Positions 1 through 8,444 of a DNA stretch of 43,284 nucleotides are shown piece by piece; positions within the stretch are counted from its first letter, which is position 1, and each line of letters starts with the position of its first letter. The DNA comes from an uncultured Lachnospiraceae bacterium (GTDB taxonomy: Bacteria; Bacillota; Clostridia; Lachnospirales; Lachnospiraceae), in assembly GCA_910585715.1 (NCBI GenBank), contig CAJUEX010000018.1, positions 1 to 43,284 on the forward strand. The letters run 5' to 3'. Under the pieces are notes generated by a model. The model made no database searches, was not told the origin of the DNA, and saw only the letters and a list, made by a program, of their open reading frames with translations. A program made the position numbers and the translations under genes.

Positions 1-58
1 CTTCTATCTACCTTGCCCCTCCTGCGTCCTCAAATCCAAAACTTGCAGGCTGAACAGT
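1..58 (+). repeat. Family A long hairpin, partial copy (3' arm and flank only)
   Basis: The first 25 bases match the 3' arm of the complete copy at 26159-26302, and the match continues about 35 bases past the hairpin (core aaatccaaaacttgcaggct). The left arm lies outside the window. The stem sequence is the same as in the 26.2 kb copy, unlike the other two copies, so these two are the closest relatives. It ends about 110-135 bases before the next plus-strand gene, as the other family A copies do. Confidence 0.8.
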
Positions 59-169
59 TACTTTTTGTTAATGCACATTCGTTCAGCCTATTGCTAAATA
101 TGGATATATAGTATAAAATAAACAGGCAGTTACCAAGAAGTCTAAAAGAAAGATGAGCGGAGGAGAAAA

Positions 170-1303
170 ATGTTAAAAGAACTAAAAGAAAAAAGTGCAA
201 AGCAAACAAGAGCAGCAGTTATCGTATGTGTGATTATTTCCGTGGCGCTGCTTGCATTTGTATGGTTTACAGGGTTTCATGTGCTGCTGAACGGAAAAGT
301 AGATTTATATGACCTGAAGGATGATGAAATCGGAACGAAACAACAGTATGTAAAGGCAGAAATTTATATGGTTATGGATTATTATGCCTACACAACAGAG
401 GATGGTGAAACGAAAGAAAAGGAATATATTATTCCTGTAGGAGAAGAGTCATGCATAGGACTTGTGGCAAGATATGATAACATGAATAAATGTGATGAAC
501 TGATTGAGGAAACAGAAAAATACATGAATGGAGAAACCGAAGGAATTATAGTACCCCTTCAGGTGGAAGGCACCATTTTACCGATGAGTGAGGACAGCCT
601 GAAATATTACAAGCAGTATTATGCCTCCTTAGGATGGAGTGAGGAAGATCTGGAAGCTTTTCTGCCGTATTATTTAAAGATTGATTATATTGGCTCCTAT
701 GAAGCGGGATTTCTATATTTTGTATGTGTTCTTGCAGCAGTTCCCATTCTGATTGCAATCTGGAAAATTGTGAAAAATTCCAAAGGCGGTTATTACAGTA
801 TGGTGACAGATTACTGTAAGAAGGCTCACAATTATGACCAGGCAATGGCAGAACTGGAACGTTTTTATCAGGCAACAGCTCCTGTATACGGGTTCCGGAT
901 TTCAAGAGACTTTTTTATGGCGCCGTGCGGAGTAAAAACCATATTCTTTGAGAGCAGGGAGCTTTTATGGACCTATCTGGTCACTACCACCCACCGTACA
1001 AATGGCATAAAAACAGGCACGACCTATTCCATAAAGCTGAATTTAAGAGATGGGAAGAGTTACGATATCTCCCTGACAAAAGCACAGGTGGAGGAGCTTT
1101 TACAGGTAATAGCCCGAAGGCTGCCTTACGTTTTTGTGGGATATGATAAAGAGCTGGAAAAGGCTTATAGGAAAAGCCCGGGAAGGCAGGAGCTGAGTGC
1201 TGCAGCCGACAGAAGGATGGCGGAAATGAATATGGCAGAAGGGGGCATGCCGGAGATAAATATGCCTGAAATGAACATGCCCGGAATGAATATGCAGCAA
1301 TAA
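170..1303 (+). CDS. Membrane protein of unknown function, two TM segments, Met-rich tail
   Basis: A 377-residue protein I do not recognise. It has a hydrophobic segment at about residues 15-40, an acidic predicted extracellular region at about 41-175, a second hydrophobic segment at about 176-201, and a basic C-terminal domain at about 202-345 that should lie in the cytosol. The last 30 residues are a low-complexity tail built on repeats of M-x-M and MPE/MPG. The start is supported by GGAGGAG six bases ahead. It appears monocistronic: a strong intrinsic terminator follows the stop directly and the next genes are on the other strand. The topology and the soluble C-terminal domain suggest an envelope sensor or accessory protein, but no catalytic motif is visible. 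Confidence 0.75.
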   Translation: MLKELKEKSAKQTRAAVIVCVIISVALLAFVWFTGFHVLLNGKVDLYDLKDDEIGTKQQYVKAEIYMVMDYYAYTTEDGETKEKEYIIPVGEESCIGLVARYDNMNKCDELIEETEKYMNGETEGIIVPLQVEGTILPMSEDSLKYYKQYYASLGWSEEDLEAFLPYYLKIDYIGSYEAGFLYFVCVLAAVPILIAIWKIVKNSKGGYYSMVTDYCKKAHNYDQAMAELERFYQATAPVYGFRISRDFFMAPCGVKTIFFESRELLWTYLVTTTHRTNGIKTGTTYSIKLNLRDGKSYDISLTKAQVEELLQVIARRLPYVFVGYDKELEKAYRKSPGRQELSAAADRRMAEMNMAEGGMPEINMPEMNMPGMNMQQ

Positions 1304-1310
1304 GAATTTT

Positions 1311-1350
1311 TAAGAGCATTCCCCAAATGCGGGGCGTGCTCTTATTTTTT
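1311..1350 (+). terminator. Intrinsic terminator
   Basis: An eight-base perfect stem TAAGAGCA/TGCTCTTA continues as CCCC/GGGG around a short loop and is followed by a run of T. It lies 8 bases after the stop of the membrane protein gene and points along the plus strand. Confidence 0.9.
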
Positions 1351-1361
1351 TGGTTATAGCA

Positions 1362-1634
1362 TTATCGTTTTTTAAACATCTTAATGATTTTGTCCATTTT
1401 CTGGATTTCATCGGCAGAGCTGTTTTCCTTTAAAACAGCAATAATTGTATCCACTTCCTCATTGCTGAAGGAAATATGTTCTTTTTTTGCACGATTAGCC
1501 AGTGCTAATAAAAACGGAAGCCTTTCCTTTGGCCCGATGGTATCCATTTCAAAAACCAGCTTTTGTAAGAAATCCAGCTTTTCCCGGGAAATATGCCGGA
1601 TTCGTTCATCCTCTTTCCAAGCATCATTTTTCAT
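1362..1634 (-). CDS. Small protein of unknown function, partner of the overlapping upstream gene
   Basis: A 90-residue, highly charged, probably helical cytosolic protein (many Lys and Glu; ends FKKR). I chose the ATG at 1634 because GGAGG lies 8 bases upstream; a longer frame from 1682 has no such site and would overlap the upstream gene by 59 bases. With this start it overlaps the upstream gene (1624-2094) by 11 bases, which suggests translational coupling. A C-terminal helix pattern (SNEEVDTIIAVLKENSS) is all that can be described. Function unknown. Confidence 0.7.
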   Translation of the reverse strand: MKNDAWKEDERIRHISREKLDFLQKLVFEMDTIGPKERLPFLLALANRAKKEHISFSNEEVDTIIAVLKENSSADEIQKMDKIIKMFKKR

Positions 1635-2094
1635 TTGAGCTGCCTCCATCCATAAACATTTCAAATAAAGCCATTTGTTCATCTGATAAAATTCCCTTTA
1701 GCATATCAGGTGAAAAACCGCCTCCGCCGCCTGTATCCGAGCCAAACATATCCGTGCCGAATAAATCCATCATGGACTTCATCTCCTGAAAGGTTTTGAA
1801 GCTTTTCATCATGCTGCTTATCCTCTTGATTCTTTCCGCTTCCTTTTCACTGCAAAAGGGCACGATTTCCTTTAGAAAAACCTCCACTCCATAATCCTCC
1901 ATGCCGCTGCAGGCACAGAGCTGGTTTTTTAAATATCTTCCAAGGGAAAGAGTATAATTCAGCTCCATATACTTAATGAAGATAGCTCCGAAATACTGCT
2001 TATCCGGAGGCATGAGAGGTAATGCCAGTTTCAGCATCTGAATATGGTTGCTTGTATATAATGTATCAAAGGCGGCAATTTTATCGTTTTCCAT
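1624..2094 (-). CDS. Protein of unknown function with a Gly-rich hinge
   Basis: A 156-residue soluble protein. The ATG at 2094 is preferred over an in-frame start at 2133 because AAAGGAG lies 6 bases ahead of it. The N-terminal part is helical, with a CACSG motif near residue 58. A Met- and Asp-rich stretch (MMDLFGTDMFGSDT) leads into a GGGGG hinge and a short C-terminal helix. I know no family with this layout. It is coupled to the 90-residue gene downstream. A CATACACT sequence at 2150-2157 on the minus strand matches the -10 element of mother-cell sporulation factor sigma-E, so a sporulation role is possible but unproven. Confidence 0.7.
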   Translation of the reverse strand: MENDKIAAFDTLYTSNHIQMLKLALPLMPPDKQYFGAIFIKYMELNYTLSLGRYLKNQLCACSGMEDYGVEVFLKEIVPFCSEKEAERIKRISSMMKSFKTFQEMKSMMDLFGTDMFGSDTGGGGGFSPDMLKGILSDEQMALFEMFMDGGSSNEK

Positions 2095-2158
2095 TGAAAA
2101 CTCCTTTGTGTTCATTCCTGTTCCCCGTTTCAAAGGGAGTATTTATAACAGTGTATGC

Positions 2159-2187
2159 AAAAGGGCGATGTGATAGTATCGCCCTTT
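2159..2187 (-). terminator. Intrinsic terminator, possibly bidirectional
   Basis: A ten-base stem AAAGGGCGAT/ATCGCCCTTT with an eight-base loop. T runs follow on both strands, and the hairpin sits just after the stop of the Cys/Gly-rich gene, so its main job is probably to end that minus-strand transcript. Confidence 0.75.
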
Positions 2188-2214
2188 TTAACATACATTT
2201 TCTGCTATTGATAA

Positions 2215-2460
2215 TTAGCAGCAAAAGCCGTTTCCGCCGCCACAGCAGCAGCTTAAGATGAGAAGTAAGAAAATCAGTTCACAGCAGTTGTTGTTGTCGC
2301 CGCCGCCAAAGCCGCCTAAGAAGCCGCCACAGCCACAGCCGTTATCACCATTGTTTCCGCAAATTGCCAATAAAATAATAATCCAAATGATACTGCTGCA
2401 GCCACAGCCAGAATTGTTGTTTGAGCCACATCCGCAGTGGCTTGCTGTTAAATCACTCAT
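2215..2460 (-). CDS. Cys/Gly-rich small protein (chorion-like high-cysteine type)
   Basis: An 81-residue protein with two hydrophobic stretches (about residues 24-34 and 62-69) set among Cys-Gly, Asn-Gly and Gly-Gly runs; about 16 Cys residues, including CCC and CGCGG motifs. The composition resembles proteins labelled chorion-class high-cysteine proteins in clostridial genomes and some spore-coat or spore-associated small proteins. The start is supported by GGAGG 7-8 bases upstream. A sequence fitting the sigma-K promoter pattern lies about 30 bases ahead (2490-2518). A spore-surface role is an inference from composition and promoter only. Confidence 0.7.
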   Translation of the reverse strand: MSDLTASHCGCGSNNNSGCGCSSIIWIIILLAICGNNGDNGCGCGGFLGGFGGGDNNNCCELIFLLLILSCCCGGGNGFCC

Positions 2461-2489
2461 ATTGAGCCTCCATAATTTTGATTATGCTT

Positions 2490-2518
2490 TATACTATGTA
2501 TCCGGGCATGTCAATGTT
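2490..2518 (-). promoter_or_regulatory. Candidate sporulation (sigma-K type) promoter
   Basis: Read on the minus strand: AACA, 16 bases, then CATAGTATA, fitting the sigma-K pattern mACm-N16/17-CATAnnnTA. A TTGACA also lies inside, but the nearest TATAAA is only 15 bases away, so a sigma-A reading is possible but less regular. Confidence 0.4.
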
Positions 2519-2570
2519 TCCGTTAATTTTGAAAAAATTGGAGAAAAATTCTAAATAACAAAATGTGGCT

Positions 2571-2599
2571 TTGGACTTGAATTTATTTCAAGATATAGT
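2571..2599 (+). promoter_or_regulatory. Sigma-A promoter of the sortase-surface protein operon
   Basis: TTGGAC, 17-base spacer, TATAGT, about 44 bases upstream of the sortase start. Confidence 0.65.
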
Positions 2600-2642
2600 A
2601 AAATAAAGGTATATGTAGAAATTTGACAATGGGGTATGTTTT

Positions 2643-3779
2643 GTGGAATCAGGAAGATGGAAGGCGGGCGGGCATAGCTTTCGGACGAAAGGGGAATATG
2701 AAGCAGCCCTCAGAGACTTGGAAAAAATACGCCTGCTAAAAGAAAAAACCAATTATTCAAAAAAAGAAAGCATACTGGAATTATATAATAGGATGCAGAC
2801 TGGCAGCATTTCCTTTGAAACAGTTCTGGGAAGAGAATTTGATGATGAGGTTTACGAGCAGGTCCGGAGAATCCGGGCAGGGAGCTTTGAAGAAACGAAA
2901 GGAAGCCGGAAACAGGTAAAGGGCGGCCAGGGGAAGGAAAGCCCCCCTAAGGGGAAGGAAAGCAAAAAGCCTAAGGTAAAGGTGCTCACAAGAGGGCAGT
3001 ACATAGCAAGAAAGATTATGATGAGCGCTTTACTCCTGATAGCAGCAGGGTGTCTGGGTTATTTTACCGTTTACTGCATGGAGGCAGTAAAAAAGGATAA
3101 AGAGCAGCAGCAGATGGCAAAGCTGAAGGAAAATTCCAAACTGAATGCAATGGGCGGCGATGAAGTAGTCGTACATCTTGATACGGAGGAGAAAGATTAT
3201 GTGGTGCTGGAAAAGTATAAAAGTTTATATAAAACCAACAAAAACCTAATCGGATGGCTGAAAATTGACGATACAAATATAGACTATCCGGTTATGCAGA
3301 CTGTAAATAATGAATATTATCTGGATCATAACACCAGACAGGAAAAGGATAAAAACGGTACCTTGTTTTTGGATAAGGACTGCAGCATTACAAGGACCAG
3401 TACCAATTATATTATTTACGGCCATCATATGAAGTCCGGGAAAATGTTCGGAGATTTAGATAATTATAAGGATGAGGATTTTTATAAGAAGCATAAGAAC
3501 ATTTTGTTTGATACGATTTACGAGGAGGGAACTTACGAGGTCATGTATGTGTTCCTGTCCAAGATTTATTATGAAGAAGAAGTAGTGTTTAAGTATTATC
3601 AGTTTATAGATGCAAATTCAGAACAAGAATTTAATTCTTATATGGAAGAAATGGCGCAAATGTCATTGTATGATACAGGAGTTACTGCAGAGTATGGGGA
3701 TCAGCTCCTTACTTTGTCCACTTGTGATTATGAGCAGGAGGACGGCAGGTTTGTTGTAGTGGCAAAGCGAATTTCGTAA
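2643..3779 (+). CDS. srtB: Class B sortase
   Basis: Membrane transpeptidase that joins sorting-signal proteins to the cell wall. In 378 residues: a cytosolic N-terminal region (1-115) with a conserved-looking start (SFRTKGEYEAALRDLEKI) and a basic Lys-rich linker, one TM helix at about 123-145, then the sortase domain at about 200-378. Catalytic residues are visible: His in IIYGHHMKSG, Cys in LTLSTCDYE and the Arg in GRFVVVAKR. The N-terminal extension makes it longer than a typical class B sortase of about 230-250 residues. The start is GTG with only a weak G-rich site ahead. The two large genes that follow end in class-B-like sorting signals, so they are the likely substrates. Confidence 0.93.
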   Translation: MESGRWKAGGHSFRTKGEYEAALRDLEKIRLLKEKTNYSKKESILELYNRMQTGSISFETVLGREFDDEVYEQVRRIRAGSFEETKGSRKQVKGGQGKESPPKGKESKKPKVKVLTRGQYIARKIMMSALLLIAAGCLGYFTVYCMEAVKKDKEQQQMAKLKENSKLNAMGGDEVVVHLDTEEKDYVVLEKYKSLYKTNKNLIGWLKIDDTNIDYPVMQTVNNEYYLDHNTRQEKDKNGTLFLDKDCSITRTSTNYIIYGHHMKSGKMFGDLDNYKDEDFYKKHKNILFDTIYEEGTYEVMYVFLSKIYYEEEVVFKYYQFIDANSEQEFNSYMEEMAQMSLYDTGVTAEYGDQLLTLSTCDYEQEDGRFVVVAKRIS

Positions 3780-3795
3780 AATAAAGGAGAAGATT

Positions 3796-6700
3796 ATGGC
3801 AAAGAAAAGAAAACCAAGAAGATTAAAAGCAAAAATCAGGAGAACAATATGCGCTGCTTTAGCAGCAGTGTTCATGATTTCAGCTGTTTTGGTGGCAGCA
3901 ATTCCTGTACAGAATGTGCAGGCGGATGACGGTAATATTCAAATCGGAGTAACACCGGAAGAATCCAGCATTCCGCAAATAGCAGCGGATGGGAACACTC
4001 CTATATATACAACCGGAGACGGTATGTTTCAGTTTGCCTATATCAATCGGTTGAACAGCTCTGATAAAATTGCTGTCATAGTTGGATATGTGGCAAGCAG
4101 GAGTCTGGACGGAGGAGTCCTTACCATTCCTGATACTGTAAACGGATATAAAAAATTAACGGATACACATGGAACAGATCTGGGCTATGTGGCATCCTCC
4201 CAGGATGGAACTCCGCTTTATTTTGCAGTTTATAAAGAGGTGGAAGTGCCTACAGGAAACATTATATGGTCTCCTGTTTATGATGATGACGGAAATGAAA
4301 TCGGTACGGTAAGTTCCAATGAAATGACTACGGAAAAACAGCTCGACGGCTATAAGCCATGTTTTTACAGCACGGATTATAGAAATCAGTGGGAAGGTCT
4401 TGGAAGTGAGGAGCTTTACTATAAAGCTGACCCGAGCCTGCCGGATTCTGATTTAGGCAACTACAGAGCAACGACTACCGATGATAAAAAATGGGTAAGG
4501 GATGCAGAAGTTGCTTATATTTCCAATCAGCATGTAAAGAGCAAAACAACGGAAAACGTAAAATGGGACTGGGTACTGGATGACACTCCGGATATGGGAG
4601 TATTCTCTATGGCCGGAAATATCATTACCTTAAAAACAGGAGAAAAGCTGCTGGGTATTGGAGACAACGCATTTAGAGGCTGTAGCTCCCTGCAGGCAAT
4701 CGTACTTGCAAACGGAGCAAATACCATAGGCAATTATGCATTTGCGGAATGTATTAACCTAAAGACTGTGGATATCAATTTGCATTCCAGCGTTTCCAAA
4801 ATCGGTCATCATGCGTTTTATAACTGCAGGGGACTCCGTTCCTTTACAATGCCTATTTTCACCTCATATCTTGGTGATTCAGCATTTGAAGGCTGTTCTG
4901 CCATGACCGAGGTTGTTTTATACGGAAAGGATGAGGTTGGAGACGAGTATAATGTTTCCTTAAAAAAGATAGGACCATATGCTTTTAAAAACTGTACCAG
5001 TTTAAAAAGCCTTGATTTCCCGGGAAGCTTTTATCAGGAAAATGAGGATTTGGATTTAACCTTAGTGGAAGGCTGCAGTAGCCTGGAATATATTACAATC
5101 AATAATGATTCCCTGAAATTCTCGGAAACACCGGGCGGAAGCTTTGGTTTTAAAGAATTTATCAATCAGGTAAAAGAAAGCTTTTATTTTGCAGGATATG
5201 GAGTATCTGCAATTCATGATGTGGCAACAAAAGAGGGAATTGCGTTCAAGTATTTGGATGATCCTTATCTGTATGAAAAAGTAGTAGAAGAAATTAATCC
5301 GGATACCGGCGCAGGTACCGGAAGACATATTACTTATCGGGTAGATGAAGAGAATAACCTCCGCTATTTCGATATGGAAGCCGGTGTGGAAAATGTAGAA
5401 ATTCCCGGTGCAATCGGACCTTATAACATTACCAAAATCGGTTCTGACAGTTTCCAGGGAAATTGTGACCTTAGAAAAATTACGATTCCTTCTTCCATTA
5501 CGGAAATTGGTGAGTATGCTTTTAAGGGCTGTCACGGCCTGGAAGATGTGATTTTTCAGGAGCCTATCAACCTGACGGACATCGGTACCGGTGCATTCCA
5601 TACACAGGAGGCTTCTTGTGACCATGCGTCTACCCTGACCAGGAATCCAAAGCTGACCTTTACCGGAACTGTTTCACCTTATTCCATGCCATTTGCCTAT
5701 GCAATGGATCCGGCAAGCAATATTAACAGGGGCAATCAGGAAGTGACCTATATAACCTTTTACAGCGGCTGGCCAAGTAATCTGACTGTACGTTACAATC
5801 CAAATACAGATTTGAATGAGCTGGTGGATTACCCTACTTATGAATCTTTAAGAGGAGGCACTATTTCCTACCCGGATACGACACAGGAGCAGAAAGAGGC
5901 GGCAAAGGATGCCATAAAGGTATATGAAGACTATAAGGCGGGAAATGCTTCCGTACAGCCTACACAGGATCAGTTTGATATTGTAAATTCCGCATTGAAT
6001 GTAAAGCTGCCCAATGGTATTGAGGCTATTGCAGTAGGTTTGTTTTCCGGCAAGGATGAAGAGGGCAATGATGTAAGCTCTATTTCCGGCAATACCCTTA
6101 GAGGCGCCAATAATCGAATTGAGAGCATCGAGATGAATTCCGTTTCCAATATTCCGGCATATGCTTTTTACGGATGTGAGAATCTGCAGACGGTAACAAC
6201 CAGAAGCAGCGGCAATGAAAACGGAGAATATATCGGCAACTATGCTTTTGGCAATTGTGATAATTTGCTCAATGTAAATTTATCCCCTAATCTGAACAAG
6301 TTTGGGTTAAGGCCTTTTGCAAACTGTGAAAAGCTAACCTATGTGGCATTCCCGGAAAGTCCTTATTTTATATGCGATAACGGCATTATTTACGGACTTG
6401 AAGACGGGGTTAAGACCAGTATTATAGAATGTCTGGAAACAAGAGGTATGACAGGAGATTATGCAATTGGTTCCAGTATGGTGGCAAAAGGTGAGTTAGA
6501 AGGCATTAAGAGCATTGCAGATGAGGCGTTTATGGATTGCGCGGGAATCGGTGATGTGGATTTGTCCTTATCTTCCGTGGAAGAAATACCGGTAAGCTGT
6601 TTTGAAAATACGCCTACGCTGTTTTCTGTAGAAATACCGGAAACTGCAAAGGTTATCAGAGAGAGGGCGTTCAGGAACAGCGCAGTGCGTTCCCTGAGGA

Positions 6701-8436
6701 TACCAAGCAGCGTAAGCTTTATTGATTCCTCTGCATTTACCAATGCAAATGGTACGGTTAATAAAAATATTACTATTTCCTGTGAAGAGGGAAGTGCTGC
6801 AGAAACATTTGCAAAATTGTATGGGCTTACATTAGGAGATCCTATTCTGCCCAGCTTTACAGTTGTATTCTTTGACTGGGATGATACCATTTTGAAGACC
6901 CAGAAGGTAGAGAAAGGAAGCGACGCAGAGCCGCCTGCTGATCCTGTAAGAAAGGGCTATACTTTTACGGGATGGAAAGGTGATTATACATCCGTAGCAA
7001 GAGATATGTCCATTTATGCTTTTTATGACAGGACAGATGATGATGTTCAGGGCACTACTTATAAGGTAACCTTCTACGATTGGGACGATACGGTTTTAGA
7101 TGAGCAGGAAGTTATGGATGGAAAAAATGCCCATACGCCGCCGTCACCTACCAGAGAAGGATATATGTTTACAGGATGGAGACCGGGTTATACAAATGTA
7201 ACCTCCGATTTGTCCATATATGCCCAGTATGAAAAGTTAGACCCGGAAGACAAGCGGATTACGGTAAATTTCTATAATTATGACGGAACACTGGTAAGCA
7301 CACAGAAAATTGACCCGGGAGCTTCCGCTATGGCGCCGGCAGACCCTACAAGGGAAGGCTATAAGTTTACCGGCTGGATACCAAGCTATTTGAACTTAAC
7401 GAAAGATACGGACGTTTATGCACAGTTTGAAAAAAGCGAGATAAGCGGCTCCAGCAATAATACTTCCAATAGCGGTTCCAATGATAACGATAATAATAAC
7501 AACAATAACAATAACAATTCCAATAATACAAAAGATACATATACTGTTACGGTAAATGGAGGTTCAGGAAGCGGAAATTACAAAAAGGGTTCGACAGTTA
7601 CCATTACAGCAGGAACGACTGCCGGAAAGACCTTTAACGGATGGACGGTAAATTCAGGCGGGGTGACTTTAGCAAGCAATACAGCATCCCCTACCACCTT
7701 TATTATGCCGGGAAATGCTGTTGTCATTACGGCAAACTTTAAAAACAGCGGAACGACTACTACAAGCACAAGCACTACTAACAGAACGGTATCCGGAAAT
7801 ACTGCAAACAGAGTCAACAATAACACAAGCAGCACAAAAACAGGAACAAAAGGTAATGGAAATACTACAGTGGATATTACCAAAACAGGAATTTCCAACA
7901 GAGGTGTGGCTTCTGCAACTGTAAATGGCTCTTCCGATAATTTCATTGTAAAGATTACAGACAGTGAAGAGGCAAGAGCAGCAATGGAACAGGCATTGTT
8001 AGCAGAATACGGAAGCCTGGATTCCATTAAATTCTTTGCCATGGATATTTCCCTGTATGACTCTACGGGTACAAACAGAATTACCAATACATCGGGAATT
8101 ACAGTAAATATTACGATACCGCTGCCGGATGCTCTGGCAGAATATGCAGGCAATAATAAGGTGGCAGGTGTGGTAAATGGCTCGCTGGATAAATTATCAC
8201 CAAGATTTACAAGTATTAATGGCGTGCCATGTGTGTCCTTTGTGGCAACTCATTTTTCACCATATGGCGTATATGTTGACACTGCCCATTTATCAGCAGG
8301 AGCAACCATTGATGCAACGCCTACAACTGGTGACGGACTTCATCCAAAGTGGTTTTTGGTAATTGGTCTTGCAGCTTTATCTATTTTAAGTCTCTGCATG
8401 ATGGATACTAAGAAAAAAGTAATTATGAAGGTATAG
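3796..8436 (+). CDS. BspA-like LRR surface protein with InlB-type repeats and TPTTG sorting signal
   Basis: A 1546-residue secreted, wall-anchored protein. A basic signal peptide (1-43) ends near VQADD. BspA/LRR_5 repeats of the form IGxxAFxxCxxL occur at about 280-420, 545-600, 770-870 and 900-1000. Three Listeria-Bacteroides (InlB B/Flg_new) repeats with the F-TGW core follow at about 1018-1211, then an Asn-rich linker (1215-1248) encoded by an AAY microsatellite, one more divergent repeat, a Thr/Ser/Asn-rich stalk, and a C-terminal domain (about 1375-1495) also present in the next gene (HFSPYG motif). TPTTGD near 1507, a TM helix and a Lys-rich end form the sorting signal. AAAGGAG supports the start. 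Likely an adhesin; the ligand cannot be read from sequence. Confidence 0.9.
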   Translation: MAKKRKPRRLKAKIRRTICAALAAVFMISAVLVAAIPVQNVQADDGNIQIGVTPEESSIPQIAADGNTPIYTTGDGMFQFAYINRLNSSDKIAVIVGYVASRSLDGGVLTIPDTVNGYKKLTDTHGTDLGYVASSQDGTPLYFAVYKEVEVPTGNIIWSPVYDDDGNEIGTVSSNEMTTEKQLDGYKPCFYSTDYRNQWEGLGSEELYYKADPSLPDSDLGNYRATTTDDKKWVRDAEVAYISNQHVKSKTTENVKWDWVLDDTPDMGVFSMAGNIITLKTGEKLLGIGDNAFRGCSSLQAIVLANGANTIGNYAFAECINLKTVDINLHSSVSKIGHHAFYNCRGLRSFTMPIFTSYLGDSAFEGCSAMTEVVLYGKDEVGDEYNVSLKKIGPYAFKNCTSLKSLDFPGSFYQENEDLDLTLVEGCSSLEYITINNDSLKFSETPGGSFGFKEFINQVKESFYFAGYGVSAIHDVATKEGIAFKYLDDPYLYEKVVEEINPDTGAGTGRHITYRVDEENNLRYFDMEAGVENVEIPGAIGPYNITKIGSDSFQGNCDLRKITIPSSITEIGEYAFKGCHGLEDVIFQEPINLTDIGTGAFHTQEASCDHASTLTRNPKLTFTGTVSPYSMPFAYAMDPASNINRGNQEVTYITFYSGWPSNLTVRYNPNTDLNELVDYPTYESLRGGTISYPDTTQEQKEAAKDAIKVYEDYKAGNASVQPTQDQFDIVNSALNVKLPNGIEAIAVGLFSGKDEEGNDVSSISGNTLRGANNRIESIEMNSVSNIPAYAFYGCENLQTVTTRSSGNENGEYIGNYAFGNCDNLLNVNLSPNLNKFGLRPFANCEKLTYVAFPESPYFICDNGIIYGLEDGVKTSIIECLETRGMTGDYAIGSSMVAKGELEGIKSIADEAFMDCAGIGDVDLSLSSVEEIPVSCFENTPTLFSVEIPETAKVIRERAFRNSAVRSLRIPSSVSFIDSSAFTNANGTVNKNITISCEEGSAAETFAKLYGLTLGDPILPSFTVVFFDWDDTILKTQKVEKGSDAEPPADPVRKGYTFTGWKGDYTSVARDMSIYAFYDRTDDDVQGTTYKVTFYDWDDTVLDEQEVMDGKNAHTPPSPTREGYMFTGWRPGYTNVTSDLSIYAQYEKLDPEDKRITVNFYNYDGTLVSTQKIDPGASAMAPADPTREGYKFTGWIPSYLNLTKDTDVYAQFEKSEISGSSNNTSNSGSNDNDNNNNNNNNNSNNTKDTYTVTVNGGSGSGNYKKGSTVTITAGTTAGKTFNGWTVNSGGVTLASNTASPTTFIMPGNAVVITANFKNSGTTTTSTSTTNRTVSGNTANRVNNNTSSTKTGTKGNGNTTVDITKTGISNRGVASATVNGSSDNFIVKITDSEEARAAMEQALLAEYGSLDSIKFFAMDISLYDSTGTNRITNTSGITVNITIPLPDALAEYAGNNKVAGVVNGSLDKLSPRFTSINGVPCVSFVATHFSPYGVYVDTAHLSAGATIDATPTTGDGLHPKWFLVIGLAALSILSLCMMDTKKKVIMKV

Positions 8437-8444
8437 GAGAATTT

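Noticed and set aside
5062..5625. Long antisense frames within the LRR genes, the cyclase gene and other large genes (for example 5062-5625, 7578-8153, 14019-14657, 28853-29539)
   Set aside because: They lie opposite well-supported genes, lack start signals and their composition mirrors the codon use of the real strand.
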